From contig JAUXSN010000002.1 of NCBI GenBank assembly GCA_030679895.1, forward strand, positions 1 through 36,419: 36,419 bases of DNA. Direction: 5' to 3'. The stretch's first letter is position 1. Every line of letters begins with the position of its first letter. Of the stretch, positions 32,414-36,419 are shown piece by piece. The position numbers were made by a program, and so were the translations under genes. This DNA is from Candidatus Moraniibacteriota bacterium (GTDB lineage Bacteria > Patescibacteriota > Minisyncoccia > Moranbacterales > UBA11712). A model generated the notes under the pieces. The model had not been told where the DNA came from, did not search any database, and saw only the letters and a list, made by a program, of their open reading frames with translations.

Positions 32414-33364
32414 TTAATCAGCAAGATCAATTTCTTCTTTATATGCTTTCTTGTATCTTTCGCTGAATTCCTTTTTTGTGAACCTATGCTCCTGCGTTCC
32501 GTATTTCTCAATCGCGAAACTGGCCGCGACGCTCCCGAGCCGGGCGCACATTTTCAAATTATACCCCTTATCGAGGCCAATTAAAAGCCCCGCGCGATAC
32601 GCATCCCCGGCACCGGTAGGATCAACGATTTTTTTCGGCTTGCTCGCTTCCACGCGTATTTCTTCTTTTTGATTGGTTTTGATGAGCGATCCATTAGCGC
32701 CAAAAGTCGTAATCAGCATTTTTATTTTATTTAGCATATCATTTTCGCTCCAGCCGGTCCTTTTTTGAATCATTTTAATTTCATAATCATTCCCAACAAG
32801 AACATCCGCCTGACTAATGGATTTTTTCAATTCCTTGTCGCTGAAAGCCGGAATCTGCTGTCCGGGATCGAAAATTGTTTTGATGCCAAGGATAGCGCAC
32901 TGCGACAAGTGCCTGATCATTATTTTCTTTTGCGTCGGTGAAACAATGGCCCACTTCGGTTTTTTATCCCGCTTTTTGAAAAAAATATCCGGCGCCAAGC
33001 CAAGAGCTCCGTTATAGAACGCGGTGATTTGATTGTCATCGAGATCGGTTGTTATATAGCAGGAAGCGGTGAAAAGTTTTCCGTCTTTCACAATTTTATT
33101 CGTTTCGATGCCTAATCTTTTTAGATGTTCGATGTATTCGTCTCCGTCCTGCCCGACAGACGAAACAACAATCGGATCCGCGCCAAGCAGCTTGAGGCTG
33201 TAGGCAATGTTTCCAACCGTTCCCCCTTTGCTTTTTCCAAGCTTTTCCACTGTGAAACAAACATTCAGAATATGAATATTGTCCGGCAGAATATGGTTTT
33301 TGAAGCGATCCGGAAAGTCCATGATATGGTCATAGACCAAAGATCCGGAAACAAGAATTGGCAT
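32414..33364 (-). CDS. PfkB-family carbohydrate kinase, probable adenosine kinase
   Basis: The 316-residue ribokinase-fold protein has the N-terminal GGTVGNIAYSLKLLGADP motif (PfkB signature 1 region) and DPTGAGDAYRAGLLIGL (signature 2, catalytic Asp in GAGD). MPILVSGSLVYDHIMDFPDRF and the HILNVCFTVEK segment resemble the bacterial adenosine/nucleoside kinase branch. The neighbour AhcY releases adenosine, so adenosine to AMP is the most economical role, but ribokinase-type substrates cannot be excluded. It starts 4 nt after the hypothetical gene and ends 21 nt before ahcY, so co-transcription is likely. Confidence 0.85.
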   Translation of the reverse strand: MPILVSGSLVYDHIMDFPDRFKNHILPDNIHILNVCFTVEKLGKSKGGTVGNIAYSLKLLGADPIVVSSVGQDGDEYIEHLKRLGIETNKIVKDGKLFTASCYITTDLDDNQITAFYNGALGLAPDIFFKKRDKKPKWAIVSPTQKKIMIRHLSQCAILGIKTIFDPGQQIPAFSDKELKKSISQADVLVGNDYEIKMIQKRTGWSENDMLNKIKMLITTFGANGSLIKTNQKEEIRVEASKPKKIVDPTGAGDAYRAGLLIGLDKGYNLKMCARLGSVAASFAIEKYGTQEHRFTKKEFSERYKKAYKEEIDLAD

Positions 33365-33368
33365 AAAA

Positions 33369-33815
33369 TTATATTTTATCTTTTTTAACGAATTCTTCTT
33401 CTAAATCCTTGAGAAACTCCAGATATCTTTTATCATTTCTTCCGAAAATTATTCCATAGGCTTTAACATAAAGCCAGAAAAATTTTTCTCTGTCGTACTG
33501 CTCGGACGCGAATAAAGAATTTATTTCATCGGTGATTGTATTCAGATTGTCTATCCTTTTTCTTGATTCATCCTTGATTTTACTGTGATCGTAAGCTGAT
33601 TCTGGATAACGCTCTTCATAACGAGAAACAATCTTTGTCTTCCCTTCCGCATGCTTTTTTTTTAATTCTTCCAGAGTATCCATGTCCCACCAATCAGCGT
33701 CTATAGCTCCAGCAGAAAATACCTGATAAGCATTATTGTAGTCACCACTCACTCCTGTCTCCGGGACAATTTGAGGAATTTCTTGAAGAACTTTTTCTTG
33801 GTGTTCTACTGCCAT
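33369..33815 (-). CDS. Hypothetical protein (148 residues)
   Basis: I do not recognise a family. The protein is soluble, charged and mostly helical in appearance. An N-terminal segment (HQEKVLQEIPQIVPETGVSGDYNNAYQVF) and a short acidic stretch (AIDADWWDMD) are followed by Lys/Glu-rich helices, EELKKKHAEGK and RKRIDNLNTITDEINSLF. It ends KRYLEFLKDLEEEFVKKDKI. No signal peptide, membrane helix or Cys motif is present. The 4-nt gap to the PfkB kinase gene suggests translational coupling. Confidence 0.75.
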   Translation of the reverse strand: MAVEHQEKVLQEIPQIVPETGVSGDYNNAYQVFSAGAIDADWWDMDTLEELKKKHAEGKTKIVSRYEERYPESAYDHSKIKDESRKRIDNLNTITDEINSLFASEQYDREKFFWLYVKAYGIIFGRNDKRYLEFLKDLEEEFVKKDKI

Positions 33816-33835
33816 AAAATTTAGTACCTAATTAT

Positions 33836-34063
33836 TTATTTTTTCCGCCTCTTGAGGTTCGGGGTAGTCTTTTCGGCCATCGCGCGGGCTTTTTCTTCCG
33901 GCATTCCCAGCTTATCAACTGCGATTTTGATTTGCATTTCAATATATTCAGGCATTTCCATCTTAGCAGTGAATTCACCATTCTGGAAGCAAAAATGGCA
34001 ATATTCGCTGCTCGGCGACCCGTCCGCGTTCGTCCCAAAGTCTTCCGATTTGCTCATCGGCAT
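33836..34063 (-). CDS. Zinc-ribbon protein, 5' end interrupted by an in-frame TAA
   Basis: The open frame from ATG 34063 gives 75 residues: MPMSKSEDFGTNADGSPSSEYCHFCFQNGEF, then a helical tail with a basic end. This matches a small putative zinc-ribbon family whose members begin with C-x-SCGMPM before DFGTNADGS. Reading upstream in the same frame from ATG 34093 gives MGTTTC-stop-SCGMPM: the first CxxC is there, but its second position is TAA, one base from CAA (Gln). Translation from 34063 would lack the first two ligands and leave only YCHFC. So this is a recent nonsense change, a sequence error, or a read-through gene. It lies between genes of a tight operon. Confidence 0.7.
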   Translation of the reverse strand: MPMSKSEDFGTNADGSPSSEYCHFCFQNGEFTAKMEMPEYIEMQIKIAVDKLGMPEEKARAMAEKTTPNLKRRKK

Positions 34064-34113
34064 CCCGCAGCTTTAGCAAGTTGTTGTTCCCATAAGTTTT
34101 CTTTATTTATTAT

Positions 34114-34770
34114 CTATTTAACTTTCACCATCCTCAAAATCTTTTTTATTTCCTTGTCATATTTCTTGAGCAAATAAAAAAGATCCCAAGTAAAATTATC
34201 CGGATGGAATTTCATCTCCCTCGCTAGAACTTTCTTTTCATAAAACAGCACTCCGCTCGCCTCCTTGTCGACGGGCTTTACGGAACCGTTATAAAGGCCG
34301 ACATAAAAATTATATTTGTTCGCTATATGGACTTTTTTTCCTTTAATCATTCTTTCCATGGACATTATCCTTGTATCGATGTGCCTCACGAGAGCCACGC
34401 TTTCCATATATTTTCGGAGCAATTTGAAAGCTTTTTTGAATTCATCTTCCGTTTCCACCACGATTGACGGAACCTTGAGCTCCTGTACGGTCTCAAACAT
34501 GACTGTGTAGAAAGGCACGTCCCCGAAAGTCACATGTCCACCAATAGTCTTATCTATAAGAGACGCGTTGTGGTTTTTTCGGTGAGATCTTTTCTGGAGA
34601 AGCAGTTCACCGTCTAGATTGAAGAGCAAAGTCATGACAACTTCACAAGCCCACGTTGGTTTTCCCGTTTTTTTGAAAACCTTAGTTTGCTCAGCATAAA
34701 ATTTGTCCCGATCCATCGCCGCCGCCACATCCGTTTTCTTGAGATCGTAGGTTGTGATGAGTTCGCCCAT
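34114..34770 (-). CDS. Nudix-fold protein with a degenerate Nudix box
   Basis: In this 218-residue protein, WACEVVMTLLFNLDGELLLQKRSHRKNHNASLIDKTIGGHV is a clear Nudix start, similar in feel to IPP isomerase-like members. The box then reads GGHVTFGDVPFYTVMFETVQELKV. Where the consensus has R-E-U-x-E-E it has F-E-T-V-Q-E, so the Arg and one of the metal-binding Glu are lost. Activity may be altered or lost, or the metal site may be built differently. The C-terminal 90 residues (RMIKGKKVHIANKYNFYVGLY...) look like a normal domain end. The zinc-ribbon gene follows after about 20 nt. Confidence 0.8.
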   Translation of the reverse strand: MGELITTYDLKKTDVAAAMDRDKFYAEQTKVFKKTGKPTWACEVVMTLLFNLDGELLLQKRSHRKNHNASLIDKTIGGHVTFGDVPFYTVMFETVQELKVPSIVVETEDEFKKAFKLLRKYMESVALVRHIDTRIMSMERMIKGKKVHIANKYNFYVGLYNGSVKPVDKEASGVLFYEKKVLAREMKFHPDNFTWDLFYLLKKYDKEIKKILRMVKVK

Positions 34771-34825
34771 TGGTTTAAAATTTACGAAAATTAATTTTCT
34801 ATATTTTTTTAAGTGCTAAACAACG

Positions 34826-35611
34826 TTAATTCTTGTGTCCAAATAATTTAAGGTAATGTTCTTTGAGTGTTTTATTTGCTTGCGGCATATTTAGGTTGTT
34901 GATTAAAGATTTCCATTCTCCTGCTTGAGTATATCTTTCCGCCACATTTAATGCGATGGGATCCCTCAGCTTGTTGATGTTCAATGGGAGACTCAAACCA
35001 TCGGAATATAGTCCAGCTTTCCCTAAACCCCGAGTAATCTTTTCCGTTTCTTCATTTTTGAAATTGAAGCAGTATATCATCACATTGTCCGGCATATTCG
35101 CAAGAATAGATCTGAATCCGCTTTGAAATTCCACATTTGCGCTCTTTCCCAGTCTGCCAGAAGGATATATCAACACTATTCCATTATGATCCTGTATATG
35201 TTCGACCACGGATTGAACCATCTTTCGACCCTCGGAAAGATTATTGCCGCTGGGTATCGGGATGAAATAATTTCTGCCCAGCGCTCTTCCATATTCTTCG
35301 TATCCTCTCGGAGTTGTGACCATTTTGAGATCAGCCGGATCTCTCGTCAGTGCTCCGATAATCGCCGGGGTGTCTATTCCGCCTGGGTGATTCGCGATAA
35401 TAAGACCTGCTTCCTTATTAAGCTTTTGCCTTTCCTCGTCTTCAGCATCTTTTTCGTATCGGACATCAACATTAAAAACCTCAAGGAGGTAGCCCGAAAC
35501 ACCTTTCAATCCTCCCTCTCGGAATTTTTCTGCCATTTTCTTCTCCATATTCTGACGCATCGCACCCCTGTATTCTTCATGAACATAACCTCCTGGTTTA
35601 AGTGATTCCAT
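34826..35611 (-). CDS. PlsC-like acyltransferase
   Basis: The 261-residue protein has the HxxxxD motif of glycerolipid acyltransferases as ANHPGGIDTPAII (H75/D80). It has a block II-like region at GRNYFIPIPSGNNLSEGRKM and block III as IVLIYPSGRLGKS, where most members have FPEGTRS. No membrane helix is evident, unlike many PlsC proteins. It could acylate lysophosphatidate or a related lipid, but the Ser for Glu change in block III makes the acceptor uncertain. It lies 4 nt upstream of the next gene's reading start and in the same eight-gene run. Confidence 0.78.
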   Translation of the reverse strand: MESLKPGGYVHEEYRGAMRQNMEKKMAEKFREGGLKGVSGYLLEVFNVDVRYEKDAEDEERQKLNKEAGLIIANHPGGIDTPAIIGALTRDPADLKMVTTPRGYEEYGRALGRNYFIPIPSGNNLSEGRKMVQSVVEHIQDHNGIVLIYPSGRLGKSANVEFQSGFRSILANMPDNVMIYCFNFKNEETEKITRGLGKAGLYSDGLSLPLNINKLRDPIALNVAERYTQAGEWKSLINNLNMPQANKTLKEHYLKLFGHKN

Positions 35612-35615
35612 AAAA

Positions 35616-36080
35616 TTATATCTTTTTCCTTAACCTCAAAATATATTCCCGAAAACCGTATTTTTTCCAGGCGGCTCTGGCTTGCTTATTTTTTTCGAGT
35701 ACGGTGAGCTCAACTTCTTTAATCTTCTTTTCCTTGTACCACTTGTAAATATGCGAGAGAAATCTATCTGCCATGCCTATCCTTTGGTATTCTTTCTCAA
35801 GATAAATGAAGCTGATGTCTCCATATGGCCTTTTACCCCAAATAAGCGGCGTTTTCCGGATTTTTGCCAAGGCAAAGCCAAATATTTTTTCGCCTTCAGT
35901 CGCCACTAGCAAGAGACTCCTGCTCGAGTACGTATTTTTCCTGAAATAATCAAGAAATAGTCTTTTCAAATCTTTGGACAGAGGGTAATACTGGTCAATT
36001 CTATCAAGATACCAATTGAAATCCACCGCCATTTCCGCGATTCTAGGAACATCCTCAATTTTCGCTTTTCGAATTTGCAT
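35616..36080 (-). CDS. GNAT-family N-acetyltransferase
   Basis: The 154-residue protein has the GNAT fold: MQIRKAKIEDVPRIAEMA at the start, SLLLVATEGEKIFGFALAKI as the central strand pair, and the acetyl-CoA motif A as ISFIYLEKEYQRIGMADRFLSHIYKW (Q/R-x-x-G-x-A). LTVLEKNKQARAAWKKYGFRE is the typical motif B. The substrate is unknown. I use ATG 36080; the ORF-track start at 36116 is a TTG that overlaps the upstream gene. The start lies 4 nt after the LysE-like stop and the stop lies 4 nt before the acyltransferase ATG, implying tight coupling. Confidence 0.87.
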   Translation of the reverse strand: MQIRKAKIEDVPRIAEMAVDFNWYLDRIDQYYPLSKDLKRLFLDYFRKNTYSSRSLLLVATEGEKIFGFALAKIRKTPLIWGKRPYGDISFIYLEKEYQRIGMADRFLSHIYKWYKEKKIKEVELTVLEKNKQARAAWKKYGFREYILRLRKKI

Positions 36081-36084
36081 AAAT

Positions 36085-36419
36085 TTATCTTTTTGAAAGC
36101 GCCACTTTGAGCCCAAGAAGAATCAGCATCCCCCCGAAGAATTTGGAGAAAATGTTCTCGAAGCGTTCGTAAACTTTTCGCACCCGCTGTTGGGTGAAAA
36201 ATATCGCCACGAGCGAAAACCACAGAATCGTATTTACCATCATAATAGCACTTGTGGAGAGAAGTACAGACTTCGGGACATCCGGAGAAATCACGAGCGT
36301 AAAAAGCCCCAAAAAGAAAAGAGTGACTTTAGGATTCAAGATATTCGTGAGAAATCCCATTTTCACCGCTGAAAGCGCGGAAATATCTTCTTTTGATTCT
36401 TCCTGTTTTATTTCAATAT
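36085..36419 (-). CDS. LysE/RhtB-family exporter, partial (3' part only)
   Basis: The frame is open to the window edge, so the gene is cut off and the GTG at 36366 is not its start. The visible part includes SALSAVKMGFLTNILNPKVTLFFLGLF, the second-half signature of LysE/RhtB amino-acid exporters (G-x-x-x-N-x-x-N-P-K-x-x-x-FF). It then has a loop, a second helix (STSAIMMVNTILWFSLVAIFF), and a last helix with GGMLILLGLKVALSKR. The substrate of this family varies (basic amino acids, homoserine, threonine and others). The GNAT gene follows immediately. Confidence 0.85.
   Translation of the reverse strand, partial: IEIKQEESKEDISALSAVKMGFLTNILNPKVTLFFLGLFTLVISPDVPKSVLLSTSAIMMVNTILWFSLVAIFFTQQRVRKVYERFENIFSKFFGGMLILLGLKVALSKR

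Noticed and set aside
33832-34038. Minus-strand ORF of 68 residues overlapping the zinc-ribbon gene
   Set aside because: Another frame of the same DNA without the Cys pairs or a family resemblance.
1-36419. UGA recoding as in SR1/Gracilibacteria
   Set aside because: TGA serves as an ordinary stop in the window and genes such as purL and dnaG read without internal UGA, so the standard code fits.

Overview
The window looks like a chromosomal segment of a Candidate Phyla Radiation (Patescibacteria) bacterium, most likely of the Parcubacteria group. This is inferred from short intergenic spaces, few Shine-Dalgarno sites, a CxxC-x17-CxxC zinc-ribbon protein with an RGG tail, GT39 and C39-type surface proteins, and AT-rich inverted repeats. 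The lineage is inference and cannot be fixed without database searches. What is unusual for such a reduced genome is the amount of de novo nucleotide biosynthesis.

Layout. 1-2260 (+): a queuosine-precursor-type transporter, then pyrE and pyrF, ending in a bidirectional terminator. 2295-4932 (-): purB and a purC-purE fusion. 5026-9006 (-): a copper island of csoR, an HMA/TauE-SafE/cupredoxin fusion and a copper P-type ATPase, with a CsoR-type operator at the promoter. 9187-10293 (+): a membrane-anchored metallophosphoesterase. 10417-11997 (-): an HxpB-like HAD phosphatase, a roughly 465-nt structured noncoding RNA with its own promoter and terminator, and a SHOCT-domain membrane protein. 12112-13467: a YkgJ-type cysteine-cluster protein (-) and lgt (+). 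13435-20563 (-): purM, purL, an EhaR-like HAD protein and purN (transcribed purN to purM). 20836-24732: an RGG zinc-ribbon protein with a long structured leader, a Nudix protein, a C39-like peptidase and two paralogous lysozyme-like membrane proteins. 24791-28349 (-): rpoD, dnaG and a TM1266-like small protein. 28430-30811 (-): a Nudix hydrolase and a GT39 glycosyltransferase. 30986-36419 (-): a close-packed eight-gene run of ahcY, a PfkB (adenosine-type) kinase, a hypothetical protein, a zinc-ribbon protein with an in-frame stop, a Nudix protein, a PlsC-like acyltransferase, a GNAT protein and a LysE-type exporter cut by the window edge.

How the genes work together. PurN, PurL, PurM, PurE, PurC and PurB cover GAR to AICAR, lacking only purF, purD and purH in this window. 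PyrE and PyrF finish UMP synthesis. AhcY plus the PfkB kinase would turn S-adenosylhomocysteine into homocysteine and AMP. The copper island is a self-regulated efflux module. dnaG-rpoD is the conserved macromolecular-synthesis pair.

Most notable non-gene signals: (1) the unassigned structured RNA at 11190-11656; (2) a leader element shared by purN and the EhaR-like HAD gene; (3) a 5' leader with mutually exclusive pairings ahead of the RGG zinc-ribbon gene; (4) an inverted-repeat element inserted in frame in dnaG; (5) a TAA that splits the CxxC of a zinc-ribbon protein.
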